From Acanthochlamys bracteata (lineage: Eukaryota > Streptophyta > Magnoliopsida > Pandanales > Velloziaceae): a stretch of DNA of 64,000 nucleotides. The position numbers were made by a program, and so were the translations under genes. The notes beneath the pieces were generated by a model. The model did no database searches and had not been told where the DNA came from. It saw only the letters and a program-made list of their open reading frames with translations. Shown here one piece after another: positions 1 through 11,801 of the stretch; the stretch's first letter is position 1; the number at the start of each line of letters is the position of its first letter. The stretch lies in NCBI GenBank assembly GCA_019914995.1, contig CM034135.1, forward strand, positions 1,552,501 through 1,616,500, given 5' to 3'.

Positions 1-2382
1 TAACTTCAGTGATGGAAGAGAAACAAGAGACATCTGTACAGCTTCATTCTTCTAAGAAGACCATTGAAGATCTGATGAGGCAGCTCAAATCTGAGGGAGA
101 AAAACTGCAGTCTCAGGTTAGTTAACCAGATTTATGACACATAATTTGTAACTTCTGCTTAACAACTGATGGTATGCTAAGGATTTTTATCTCTATAAAA
201 AGCATATTTTCTCAATGTTTGCTTTGCTAACCCCTCTCCAACCTTCTATGAACTCACTTTGAGGTGTATTAAAACAGGTATGTTCTCTTATAGAAGAAAA
301 TAGTAACCTCAATATCATTTACCAAGAAGCCAAAAAAGGACTTGAAGAAACAGTAGTTGGAATGGAAAAGCAACTCGATGATCAGAACTCAAGAGAGATT
401 TCTCTCTTGGCGGAAGTAGAAAAACTGAAGATGGAAGTTGCTGACAAAAGTAAGGTACAGGCTAGGGTGTTCGAAGTTGAGGAACAATTGGTATTGATTG
501 GAAGTAAATTCAAGCAAGAGGTAATGTACCCATGTTTAATTCTAATTTCCATCTACCAGAGCTTTGAATATTTCGTAGGTATTAGTTTCATGAATTAACT
601 ATCATTTCAGATTGAGAGCATTCATATGGCTGCTCATGAGAAGGAAGCTGGACTACATTCCAGATTGGAAGAGAATGCAAGCATGATCGAAGAAAAGGAT
701 GCTTTAAGTGAACAGATAATAGAACTCCGAAAGGAGCTCGAACTTGCACACCACACCATAAAATCGCAGGCCAGTTCCTATCATTATGAAGTTATATCAT
801 TACTGTCTGTAAGAAAATATTTGCTGCTATCCAGAAGCCTAATTGTTCACCTATGATTGTGTAGTTCCTTTCCTTTAACCATCTGTTAGTAGTTCATGAG
901 TAATATTGCTGAGCATAGCAGTCAGTGTCACTAAAACTTCTGATCAAGTATGCATTCCAAGAAAGACAAGAGTTTTTTAGAATTTTCAGGGAGATTCAGA
1001 ATTTCCTTGAAATTTGTGAAGCAATTCGTCATTCGAAGATCATAAGAATCCAAGCTGTGGGCTATCTATTAATATGTAAAGATTATTTAGTCCATACTTG
1101 ATGTGGCGAGTGAAAGCAGTTATACCTTGTGGCAGCTAAAAGTTTTCAGCTTTGTTTCATGCATGATTTAAGCCTGGAATCTTTTCTTATTTCTTGTTTG
1201 CTAATTCTTGGTGTGCTTTTTTTCAAACAGAAAGAGGTTGTCGCAAGTATGGAACTAGAGCTAGAGGCTGCACTCAAGCATTCACTGGATGAGTTAGAGA
1301 CTTTCCAAAAACGTGCTGAACAACTGGAGAGCGAAAATGAAGAGCTTAAGCAGAAACTTCAGTTAGTTGAAAATCAGCATAAGGAAAAGGTTAGTTGAAA
1401 ATGATACGTGTATAATCTTTCTGAAGCTATTGTGAATTATTATAAGTCTCCATGGTTTTTTTGGGATCTATATGAACTTGGAAAAGTAGATCAACTCGCC
1501 ACTTGAATCCATTTGCACCTTGTGGTGATCATGTATATGCATATTCAACATTTAAAAGAATGAAGTTCCTACGTAGTAAAAAAGTTGTGGGAAATTGGTA
1601 CATGCCTTTTGCCAATTATTTACCCATGAAAAGCTAACGAGGTAATCTGATAGTTAACAACTCTGATCCATTTGCTGAACCAGGACTTCTTATTCTAACT
1701 GTAACTAGTAGACTACTTTGTGTAGACGTTCTTTCGGACTCAACTTTTTGTATGTGCACAGGATACTGAAGAGGAGAACAAACTTGTGTCAGCTGAATCG
1801 GAGATAAGCTATTTGAAACATAAATTGAGTCAAAGTGTTGAAATGGAAATGAAAATTGCAGAGCTTGAGAATAAGTTGCAGGTGGCAACTAGTGTTTTTA
1901 ACGAACAGGTATGATTCCAGTTATTTCTTCTTGGGTCATGTAAGTAGCAAACAATCTATTGTACACTGAATGTCAAATATATGTCACACACACAGCAGGC
2001 AACATATCTTGTCCTAATGCTATCTTGCATATAATTTTAAGATTGCCTACTGTTTCTTCTGGAATAGTATGCCATATATGTTCAATAAACCTCAGCAAAC
2101 CTCTTATAATTATTGTTTTTACAGGATATAGATGGAGTTGCAGAGGTTGAATCTAGTAACAACACTGAGAGTAAGTCAAGAGACACTGGTCTTGGCACGC
2201 CCAAACTAACAAAGAGGAAGAGCAAGAAAAGAAGCGAAGGTGCAGTAGCCAAGGGAACTCCCCCAGATCACTCTGCACCTGTTACACTGGAGCATCCTCC
2301 TGGGTCTATGGCACTCAAATTTGTTCTTGGAGTAGCTCTAGTCTCTATTATGATCGGCATTATTCTTGGCAAGCGATACTAG
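1..2382 (+). CDS. Tail-anchored coiled-coil protein, PICC/PICL-like (5' partial)
   Basis: This is the 3' part of a gene that begins outside the window. Exons read in one frame: 1-116 (codons start at base 2), 278-520, 611-769, 1231-1389, 1762-1908, 2125-2382. The protein is almost entirely Glu/Lys/Leu heptad-like coiled coil. It ends with a basic patch (KRKSKKRSE), a single hydrophobic segment (about 17 residues, LKFVLGVALVSIMIGIILG) and the tip KRY. That layout is a C-terminal tail anchor facing the cytosol. Arabidopsis PICC and PICC-like proteins, which are ER-associated long coiled coils, have a very similar tail; I assign the family from that resemblance. The intron after 769 appears to use a GC donor; a GT donor at 809 would add 13 in-frame residues. 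A distant myosin-like coiled-coil paralogue is the alternative. Confidence 0.8.
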
Positions 2383-2954
2383 TCAATATTTGCTATTTGT
2401 TTCGTCATTTGTTGTTGCTGTTTATATTCTAAAAAAAGTCTTAATTGATATAGTTATAGTCTAGGCACATGATTATAATCTTGCTTTCGTGTAACAGTAT
2501 TTGCTTACTCAAGGGAAGCTGGGGTTTGTTTAGAGTGGTTGCTTTTATTCAAATTTCGGGAAGGAATTTATTTTTTGAATATTCCTTCCCTGAAGCAGGC
2601 AAAAAGAGGCAGTTCCTGAATGGCTTCATCAGAAGAAGTGTAATGAAGTTACAATTTGTATGCAAGTTTGAGAGATTGTGTTGTAGTAGAGTAGGATTTT
2701 ATTTTGGCCTGAGTAATCTATCACACATTGTGCTAATTGTAATTGTATCCTGCTTATATGTAAAAGTGATGTAGAGAATATTTGAAAGTAACTTATAAAA
2801 TAAAATTTTTTATAATATAAAATAGTTTAATATTTTTTAATACATATATATATATATATGATTTCTTTATATTATTAAAGTTTTAAAATTTTTTAAATAA
2901 ATTATTATAAAAAATTATTTAAAATAATAATTATTTGAAAATGCAGCCAAAAGT

Positions 2955-3190
2955 CTGTTTGGTATTTTATTCTCTAAAAATTACTTTTTAATTTTTTAAT
3001 TTATGTTTTTTAATATATATTTTTAGAAATATAGAAAATTTATTTTAAAAATTAAAAAATATAGAATAATTTTACATAATAAAATATTTTTATGATTATT
3101 TTATTATTTTTTTAAGTTTAAAAAAAATTCGATTTAAAAAATAAAAATATAATTTAAAAAAAATTATTTTAAAAGTACTTCAAATAGCTC
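2955..3190 (-). repeat. AT-rich MITE-like repeat, copy A
   Basis: Read on the minus strand this stretch follows the same order of blocks as copies at 4138, 52674 and 62733: a start resembling TTTGAA, an ACTTTAAAAAAATAATAAAAT-like block, an ATATATATTAAAAAA-like block, then a GTTTGG-type end in inverted orientation (CTGTTTGGTATT at 2955). The limits are approximate. I see no coding capacity. Confidence 0.5.
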
Positions 3191-3910
3191 CTATAAAACA
3201 GTCCCAAAATGTCCGTCTCGTCCACTGTAGCTATGTATTGACTCTCGAGGGGTCTCGTCGAATTATTTGGTGGAATCGTTCACGATGTGTTCACTCATCA
3301 TCTGCTTATGTGTGCATGGCAGCATGGTTGATTAAGAGAGTGTAAGCTGAAATTTTAAAAGTGAATTTATTTTTATGTTTAACTTACTTTAAATTGACTG
3401 AATTCATCTTTAAAGTCTAATCCACTCTAAATTTAAATTATTGAACTTAATTTTATAAAATTCATCTTTTACTCTTTAAACATCTCCTAGTTTATGCTGT
3501 AAGATAAGGCGATGACGCAACAAAATCAGAAGCTGCCATGTTATGGATCAATAAACCGTTAATATTATGTCATTATGTGGTATTTTTTAAGAAAATTTTC
3601 TTAAACTCCAATAATGAAATTCTACGGAGACCTGTAGGCATTCTATTCTGCAGTCCTCAATAACTAATGCGTCATAGGTGTTTGATCTTTCTATGGCGCA
3701 GTTATTTTGGCTCTTTATTAACTTCGGGCTAAATTTATCAACCCATCAAACTAAATTTTAAAAAATTTATTTTTAATTCAAAATAACAAGTTATTAATAA
3801 TTTTTTTAATAAATTATTTTCATTAAAAATTATTTTTTAATCCAAACAAAAATAAAAATTTATTTTAATTATATTATATTTTTATTTTTTAATTCAATTA
3901 AAATTAAACA

Positions 3911-4127
3911 TGTTTGAACAAAAAAATTTTAAAAAAAGATATTTTGAAAAATTATTAAAATAAGCTATATTTTTTTATTTTAAAAAATAATAAAAATATT
4001 AATTAAAATTTCATAACGTATAATTTTTATGTACTAATTAAAAATTTTTCAAAAATTTATAAAATATTTTAAAAATTTTAAAATTAAAAATATGAAATAA
4101 AAAGTTGAAAAAAAATTTTTAACCGCA
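3911..4127 (+). repeat. AT-rich MITE-like repeat, copy B
   Basis: This has the same block order as copy C directly downstream, from TGTTTGAAC at 3911 to the AAAAAGTTGAAA end near 4110. It is more diverged than copy C. B and C are tandem and in the same orientation, so one could be a nested or later insertion. Confidence 0.4.
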
Positions 4128-4137
4128 CTTAGGAGAT

Positions 4138-4356
4138 GTTTGAAAATGATTATGAAATAAAATTTTTTTGTAATAAAAAATATTTTTATTTTTTAAAAAA
4201 TAAATTTTATTTTTTTACTTTAAAAAAATAATAAAATATATAATAAAATTTTTTTATTATGTATAAACCTTTTTACATTTTAAATATTTTTATATAATAA
4301 AATATATATTAAAAAGTATAAAATTAAAAATTAAAAATCTGTTTTCTAAAAACGCA
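4138..4356 (+). repeat. AT-rich MITE-like repeat, copy C
   Basis: This copy starts TGTTTGAAAATGATTATGAA and ends AAAAATCTGTTTTCTAAAAA. It aligns by eye along its length with the reverse complement of 62733-62966 and with 52674-52927, and shares a TTTTACTTTAAAAAAATAAT-like core. Confidence 0.55.
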
Positions 4357-5545
4357 GTGACAAAGATAAAAGGTTTTCTGTGTGATTTATTATGTATACA
4401 AAAATTAATTAATTATCCCCGAGATCAACGCCCTTGACACCTAAGGCCAAGCATCACGAGATATTCTGCACGCAAACGCTCCTAACGTGCGCCTATCGCC
4501 ATCTACGTTAATTATCGAATCAAGACATAAGAACGGTTTTAAGGATAACCGCATTGTAGAGTCGATTACTGGATCCATATACAATTAGTCTAACGCGAAA
4601 TTATGTATAGTATAACGTGGCAAGATCTCATTCAGATAACTTTTTTTATCAATTAAACTAACGGTGATAATAGAACCTGCACCGTGCGGTTACATTGTTT
4701 ATTCCAAAAACTGTTTACTGTATTAGTATATATTCTTTCTCTATACTCGTGTTAGTTAATGCGTTTGGTGTTCTGCGATTAGATTCCTTTTCCCTCTCTG
4801 GTGAAAGTGTAAAGAAGAAATCGGTAACACGAAGAATACCTAGATTCTTTTTTTTTTTTTTCACTGATACTTTTCGCAGGAATTTCGCTCACTGTTTCTC
4901 TCCCTCTCTCTCGGACGATTGGGTAATTATCTCCGGATCCTTGGTTTTTGTTTTCTTTGTCTATATTAACTGATGGATTCGTAGAGATTATTTGGGTTTG
5001 TGGTTTGTTTTTAATTGATTTATCCTGTTGCTGGTTTCTGAAAATAATGAATTACTAAGGTTTGTGCTGAATTTGGTTATATTTGTAATTTCTTCGCTGT
5101 AGTGGATTGAGCAAGGGGATCTGATCTAATTCTTTAGTGTTGAAAGAGTACGTTGTTTGGTTGGATGGATGAAAATTTTTTTAATGGATGTTAGTCTTTG
5201 TTGCTAGATTAAGATGATCTGTCTTTTTGGGATTTATTTTCTAGTGGAGAGATTCGATTTTTGAAATTCTAATTTTTTTATTGTTCTTTTTCACGTATAT
5301 TGCTTATGTAGTATTCTTTTTGGACCAAGTTTTCGGTTAATCTGATTTTCTTAACATGACAAACTCGTTTGTGATGTTTTAGAAGCTCACAACCTGGAAG
5401 AAAATACTGAAAGTACAAATCGATTTTGTTTTCACTTTGCCTATGAGTTATTGCTTCCTTTAATGTTAGGTTACTTGCTCGCTGAGTACTGGATCAACCG
5501 ATTTGAATTTTTCACTTGGCATTTTAGATCTAACCAGGTACTACA

Positions 5546-8347
5546 ATGGAACATGATCCGGAAAGCAGTTTCGATGGCTCCACATTTGCAGGTGCAATCT
5601 TCATGTCCAACCGTAGTATAAAAGAGGAATGCTTTCATTGGAAAATTTTTGGTCTCCCGCCATCTTATTCTGGCTTTGTAAAGAAGGTTAGAACTGGAAT
5701 GATGATTTTTCTGTTTGAGTACGAGGAAAGAAAATTGTATGGTGTGTTTGAGGCAACTTCAGATGGGGCTTTGAACATTGTGCCCAATGCGTTCGCAAAA
5801 TCGGGGGTGTCGTACCCAGCTCAGGTACATGCATTCAGTTCAGAAGTATGCTTTTTTAGTTGATTTGTTCTATAAAGACTCTCTTCACTTGCAATTGAGC
5901 ATTTTCAATGTTCTTATATCTTGAAATACTGAAAAATATACTCTTGCTGAAGTTTTTAACCGATCAAAATGCTCCTTTGTGTTACTTTTATCCAGGTCCA
6001 CTTTAAGAAGATCTGGTCATGTCAGCCCTTGTTTGAGGATGAATTCGGTGATGCTATAAGGGAGAATTACTACACAGGCAACAAGTTCAAATTTGGTCTA
6101 ACATATGCACAGGTTTGCTAACTTCACATCTAAGATTTAATTGGCTGTTATGATTTGATACAATGATGTTAATCTGATATGATACTGTATAACTTTGTTG
6201 ACCATTGTTTGATTTAGGTTATCAAGCTTGTCCGCTTGTTTGCTTTAAAGAGGTCTTACCCGCAGGAGTGTTTGAACCCTAGGAGTAGAAATAAATACAC
6301 GACCGAAGATGGAATTGACTACCACAGAACAAGATTAAGTGGCGCGGATCATTTGGAATATAGAAAACATAGTTTTCATGATACTAGTGGATGTAGTGGT
6401 TTATCTCCACAGGAAAAGAGATCGTCAGGGTTCTTTAATGTCAGGCAGCATAAATCACCTCCCCTAGTCCTATATCCACCAACTCAAGACAGGCATGTTT
6501 ATAGGGACAAATTTCCTGCTACTTCTGCTGGTGGAGCACGTGATTATGGTTTCTTGGATAAAATGTCCTCTAATCTACGAATGAATGATGATGAGATAGC
6601 TCGAGAAAAACTGCCACCTTTCAGAAGCCAATCAAATCAACCGCGACATAACTTAGAGTTTAAAGAACTACCTTCAAGTAAACGCCATGAGCTGGAAGGT
6701 CATAGTAGACAAGAAAGATCCAGATTTGGAGCGTGGGACCATCAATGTGATGCTAATCTCCAATGTATCGATCACCATTATCTCGTCAAAGAATATGATC
6801 CTTCTAACTCGCAGTTAAGTTTCTCTCAGAGGCCTATGCTTTCATCAAAATACCCAGTTCCTTTGCCTCCATTATCTGGTTCCAGCAACGAGCACATATA
6901 TCCTGCAGAAGCATCTCAAGAAGCTGACGGTTTTAGGGAGCAGTATCAGTACAAATCTTCGATGGATTACGTTCCTTTGTTAGATGATCGGGAACATACT
7001 GAATTTTCTCCCTTTCAGAGCTATTCAGGGGATCTATCTGGAATGTGTAAGGATTCTTCTAGATTTGACAATATGAATAAGCATAAAGGTGCAAGGGATC
7101 CTCCATCAACGGATAGTATAGATATGAAATCTAAAACTGGTAGCTTACACTTGGATTATCGGGGAAGCAGCAATGTATTTGATCGCATATCTAGGTGTCC
7201 TCCTATAGCACGTCAAATTGGAGAAGCATGTGTATCAAATGCGAGCCCGTCACTCGGTCATCTTGTGGATCTCTTGTCTCAGAGGAGAATAATGTGGAGC
7301 AAAGTGAGGAAGGGAAGGAGACTACCTTTTCAGAATATCAGTCAAAGACAAGAAGGTACTTATACAAGAGAAGAAGCTGGGACTGTATCCTTTGGCATGA
7401 TAGAGGGAGATGATGTAACTGGAGAGAGCTTAGAGATTCCACTTTTGAACTTCAAACGCAGGAGTGAGAATAAGAAAAGAGATGGTCAAGAAGGTGTTAA
7501 AGGGTCGACCAAGAGAAGGAGACTAGTAAGACCTGTACTTGATGACAAGGAAACTCTATGCAATGACAATAGCAATTGCGTACGGATGGATATGTCTATA
7601 GAAGATTCCAGATCCTGTAATATGGATAAAGGTCAGAATTGGGAGGTCAGAAAAAGCAATGGTTTGGGTGCTGACACCCATGCACACGTTGAAAGAGAGA
7701 TAACAGCCAACGCATCTAGTGTAGACATGAATGTTGAAGACTGTAGTTCTTGTTTGACCAAAGTGGACGTCTCATCAAGTGTGAACTTTGCAGATAAAAA
7801 ATTAGAGAAAGTATCATCTTCATTGGACATTGATTGGGCAAAGTTAAGATCTCAGAGAATGATGGATGAACTTATTGAAGAAGTCAAATGTGCTTCAGAG
7901 ACTATCAGTGAAGTGATTGCAAAGGAAACATGCAATTGTGATGGAAAGTCTGAAATAAGTTTGTCAGAGGAAGTTGACAACTTTTTCAAGGAGTTTACAA
8001 CCGCAGGAAACAAGGAGAATAGATTCCAAGGCAGAAATGAGGGCTTGCATAGGATGTTTAACACGAGTTCAGGTGTTGACCTCTCTGGTGAAATTGTTGG
8101 AAGGAATACGTGTCTATCCAATGCTGATAATGGCAATTTTTCGTTCCAGAACCAGCCTCAATCCGAGAAGGGAGAATATATGGGCAACCCTATCACTAAT
8201 AAATCTGCGTCGCCTGCTCCAAATAACTTTGGCAGCCAAGATCCTGTAGTTCTAGACATAGGCAACAAGCGATTTTCCTTCAATGAGGACCACCAATTCG
8301 AGAAAAATTCAGATGATTATATGGCCCATGAGGTTGGACTTAATTAG
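5546..8347 (+). CDS. DCD-domain protein
   Basis: Exons: 5546-5824, 5996-6112, 6218-8347 (841 aa). A 5' UTR intron runs from 4923 to 5537, and the ATG at 5546 is the first in the downstream exon. Residues about 13-143 are a DCD (Development and Cell Death) domain. Its hallmarks are visible: CF near residue 30, FGLPPSYSGFV, a FLFEYEERKLYGVFEATSDG block, NIVPNAF and a late FKFGLTYAQVIKLVRLF. DCD is a plant-specific domain found in proteins linked to development, stress and cell death; its biochemical role is not settled. The remaining ~700 residues are low-complexity, charged and Ser/Asn-rich, with a basic KRRSENKKR...TKRRRL stretch that could act as a nuclear signal. A single in-frame TAG (8345-8347) is followed by 67 further sense codons (see findings). 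Confidence 0.85.
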
Positions 8348-9660
8348 AAATTTATTCTGATGCATTTAGGCGTTTTCGAGACTGAGTTCAAGTGCATAAG
8401 TAGTGTTTCTGGTGAGGCAGGATTTCAACCTGAACAATCACTCCAATGCCAATTAGTCAACTGTTTAACAGAGTTGAAACTACGTGAATTTAAATGTGAG
8501 GAAGACCTTGAACCTCCAGCTGACGAAAAACAAAATAATCAATCCTATTGAGAAGGCAGATCTACTTTGTGCTATTAGCTAGGACTTCTTTGTAGTGTCT
8601 GTAACAGACTTTATCTTTCTTTTGTTCTTGAAGTTTACTAAAAGATGGTGCAACCGACCTGTGTGCTTCACTCTCTCTCCCTCTCTTTCTCTCTCTCACT
8701 TTTTCCGGAATGGTTCGTCTCATGTAATTGAAGTCTGGTAACTTTCTTTTGGTTTTGTACTTCTGGGTTTTTGATGTAGTGGCTGTATAGACTGATAGTG
8801 ATCTTGTAAACTAACTGCTTCTTTGTTGTTACAGTGTCGAGATTGTATTGTGTGGTGCTTCTGTTCATATCAAAATGGGATCGCTTGATACCTGGAAGCA
8901 TTTTTTCCATTCTTTCTTCGTGGTGCTATCTTCTTGCATATTCTGATGGATTTCTTTTCAAGCCAAATTCATCATTGGCTAATAATCTTCGTAGGTAAAA
9001 GTTTAAATAAATTTCTGAACATGTATTTGCATAAAGCCTTTACTAGCTTCGATTGCCAAGTTAATGGCGAACACAATGACACTGCAGTAAAAAGTTGTTT
9101 ACAGACAATGAGACGACAATGCATTTTTCGTTCTCTGTCCATTTGTTTAGTTTCTGTTCTGCTGCTGGTTGGTTCTGGTTTCCTGCAACTAACAGAATAA
9201 ATAAAAGAATCAATCAATAAAATAAAATAGAAGAAAAAATCCTCTCTCAGGCAATAGATTAGAGTCTACATTTTTGGATCTAGCTTTAAAAGAGGCAATG
9301 CTGGAGGAACTTAAATTATTTTGCCTGTGGGAAGCACTGCATAGACACATGCTGATTATTAATTAATTCATATAAAAAGTTATCCAATTTAGCAATATTA
9401 TGTTTTCCGTAAGGTGATAATAACACCAACAAAAAAAAAAAAAAGAAGCAAAACCGGCTTCATGTTAATAATCTGAAATGAGTGAAGACGTACTGACATA
9501 GACATCAATAAAGAAAACAAACTTAAACGTAATGCATGTTTGAATTTCATTCGGGAAAGAAAAAAACAGAAAAGAAATAGATGGAAATTGACGAGAGTAA
9601 TGTACGCCGATGATGATGATAGAAGAGGAGAGGCAAAGAAAAAATGAAGAATTTTTTTTT
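8348..9660. other. 3' UTR of DCD gene and spacer to MIR167
   Basis: 8348-8554 stays open in the DCD frame after the stop. A CT-rich run lies at 8670-8700. An AATAAATAAAA-type cluster near 9197-9228 could include a polyadenylation signal. The rest, towards 9660, would be the 3' part of the minus-strand MIR167 transcript. No other gene is evident. Confidence 0.5.
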
Positions 9661-9666
9661 GTGTTG

Positions 9667-9758
9667 GTGAGGGAGTGATTGAAGCTGCCAAGATGATCTG
9701 ATGGATCCATCCATTCTTTCTTCATTACCAGATCATGCTGGCAGCTTCAATCTCTCAC
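9667..9758 (-). ncRNA. MIR167: MIR167 precursor hairpin
   Basis: The minus strand carries the 22-nt miR167 sequence at complement(9728..9749). It reads TGAAGCTGCCAGCATGATCT and then GG, which matches the GG-ending miR167 form of Arabidopsis (miR167d as I recall it). It lies in the 5' arm, as usual for MIR167. The 3' arm, complement(9680..9701), pairs with it almost perfectly except for a two-base internal mismatch. The loop is about 26 nt, and pairing extends to GTGAG/CTCAC at 9667-9671 and 9754-9758. miR167 targets the auxin response factors ARF6 and ARF8. A minus-strand TATA box lies about 125 bases upstream. The plus strand folds into a similar hairpin. Confidence 0.93.
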
Positions 9759-9882
9759 AAATCAACATATGTATACAACAACAACAACAACCAAAAAAAA
9801 AAATTTTCATTATTTTTCTCGCTTTCTTGATCTTCGATAGCTTGCTCAAATCTTCAGAGAAAAATCAAAGGAATGATGTTTG

Positions 9883-9890
9883 TATATATA
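9883..9890 (-). promoter_or_regulatory. TATA box for MIR167
   Basis: On the minus strand the sequence reads CTCTCCTATATATACA. This is a canonical plant TATA box placed so that transcription would start near 9855, about 100 bases before the miR167 hairpin. Confidence 0.65.
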
Positions 9891-11800
9891 GGAGAGATGG
9901 GGAATACCTATCTAAATATTACTGAATGCTACCATATCGAAAGCACAGCAGTTTGTTGTTGTGTTTTTCTGTTGAAAAAAAAAAAAATTTTTTAAGCGCC
10001 GTATCGGAACAAGATGCATTTGCTTTCCAATGTTTTTTGGTCCCTGCTTTGCTTTCTCTTCTATGTACATGTTTTATGTTTACAGCTAACTATCGACGGT
10101 GAGTTCCCTCCTATCAATTTGTCTGACTCCTTTGATAAGGATAACAAAAAATTTTATGTTTCCATGGCTTCTGAACGAATCTAATCTCTTCAAAATTTTT
10201 CATGCACAAAATTCAAAGTCGCTACTGATAATCCATCGATGGATATTCTCTTACCTGCTAAATTGAATAGTTGTTGAAATGGACTTAATATCTCTTACCT
10301 TATGAGCTAGTTTTTAGAGCTGAGTTTTATCCATACTTGTTAACATTAACACTACGCGTGAGTGAGATGTTAGATTAGTCTTATATTGGTTATTTGCCAA
10401 ATTGGATAGGTGTTGATATGGGTTTTCAATCTCTTACCTTCCGATTTATTTTTTAAATCGGAGTTCTATAGGAGTATGTTGTATGTAAAACTTTGATCCC
10501 GTAAAAGAATTCTATCTCAGGTTCAGTCCTGCACTCTACGCATGAAGAATCTGTTGACTCAAAACTGGGGTGAAGGAAGTATTCATTTTTATGGTTTCAG
10601 GATCTTGTGATTTGCACTTTTATGGATCAGTTAAATGTGATATGCAACCACCCTTTAACTTCAAGGGATATGAAATGGACCACATTCTTATCGTTGTTGT
10701 TGGTATAACATCGATCCTATGATTTTCCTCCATATGATACAATTGAAACTAACTGATAAATCGTTACATTTGATAAAGTTATATATAAAAATATATAGAA
10801 TTAGATTCTCACGTTAAAAAAATTACTCATATTTTTAGAAATTAACATCCTCTATTTATAAGGATATATTTATTTTAGTATTCAATCAATGTGAAATTAT
10901 TAACGAATATGAGCTGTTAAGTTTACCAAAATATTATCTATTTGGTCAAATATAAAGTGAATTATTGGTCTATCTCTAAATTAGTTAGTTTGTATTTTAT
11001 TTGCGCATCATTCAGATCCTTACGTTATTTATCTGATCCTAGTCTAAATTTGAGGTCCAACAATACATTCAAAAAACTCGTTTTGTTTTTGTTTCCTCTC
11101 TATAAAGAACTAAATCAGAGCAGCAGTATTACGTTATACGGTTCATACATGGAAGGAATCCTTCTGATATGGAGCTGTTCAGTTCTTTAATCAGAAGCAC
11201 ATATTCAGCAAGCAACAGCAACACATGCAGCACACAGCTTCAAAATAAAGAACCCATCTCTCTGATTTTTCGATTCTGAAGAACAAGAACAAACAATTTT
11301 CTAGTGTTTGATGCATTAGAACTTGTTAAAATTAGATAAAGATGCATTAAAACTCTAACTGGTCTATATATCGTATATATAGACTTAGAGTTTCTATCTT
11401 ATTGAAATACTTTTTCTAATACGTGAAATTCTATTCTTAGCAATGTTATTATGTGAATTTGGATTGTTTTCGAATGTGGGAGACGATCTTCTTCGGTGAT
11501 TTTGGAGTGGCTCAGTTTCTGCATGCTTTCTTTCAGATACCAAATAAGCAGAATTTTCTAATGCCTTCGTTGCATGCAAGAAGCGAAGAAGCAGGTTATC
11601 TGCCTTGTGTTATATTGCTGCTGTTAATTTGAGCTATTGTTTTTAATTCAGGGCTTATCATGCAAAAACAAAAAATAACAGAACAGAGCCACTTATAGTT
11701 CGCCCGCGGAACAGTACACCACAAAGAGTAGTAACTAATCATGAATCGACACGTAATCACTTAAAGCACTTTCTAATACTTTATTTCATACTCCACCTAC
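9891..11800. other. Intergenic region, MIR167 upstream sequence
   Basis: No gene is recognisable. The proximal part is presumably the MIR167 promoter. Two diverged copies of a short motif (AAATTGAATAGTTGTTGAAATGG-like near 10259 and AAATTGGATAGGTGTTGATATGG-like near 10401, each followed by CTCTTACCTT) suggest remnants of an old repeat. A strong small hairpin lies at 11351-11392. The open frame at 10942-11190 looks non-coding. Confidence 0.5.
11351..11392. repeat. Short perfect inverted repeat (hairpin)
   Basis: The left arm AACTCTAA + GTCTATATAT (with CTG inserted at 359-361 of the 11 kb block) pairs fully with the right arm ATATATAGACTTAGAGTT across a 3-base loop, CGT. That gives 18 paired bases with one 3-base bulge. 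It lies about 470 bp upstream of the 1589-gene first exon. Its function is unknown. Confidence 0.6.
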
Positions 11801-11801
11801 T

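Larger units (their letters stand above)
2383..4690. other. 3' UTR, then AT-rich intergenic DNA with MITE-like repeats
   Basis: The first ~400 bases are probably the 3' UTR of the coiled-coil gene. From about 2800 to 4370 the DNA is extremely AT-rich and holds three copies of a dispersed repeat, listed separately. About 4400-4690 is of more ordinary composition and probably holds the distal promoter of the DCD gene. No protein-coding exon is recognisable. Confidence 0.6.

Noticed and set aside
2820..2870. TA-repeat and poly-A/T runs as functional signals
   Set aside because: Simple low-complexity tracts are abundant in this AT-rich DNA and carry no positional support.
4695..4973. Plus-strand open frame of 92 codons before the DCD gene
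   Set aside because: It covers the probable DCD leader exon and its donor at 4923; the poly-Phe run comes from a T tract.
10942..11190. Plus-strand open frame of 82 codons
   Set aside because: The hydrophobic, low-information translation and AT-rich setting fit chance, with no promoter or partner exon evident.
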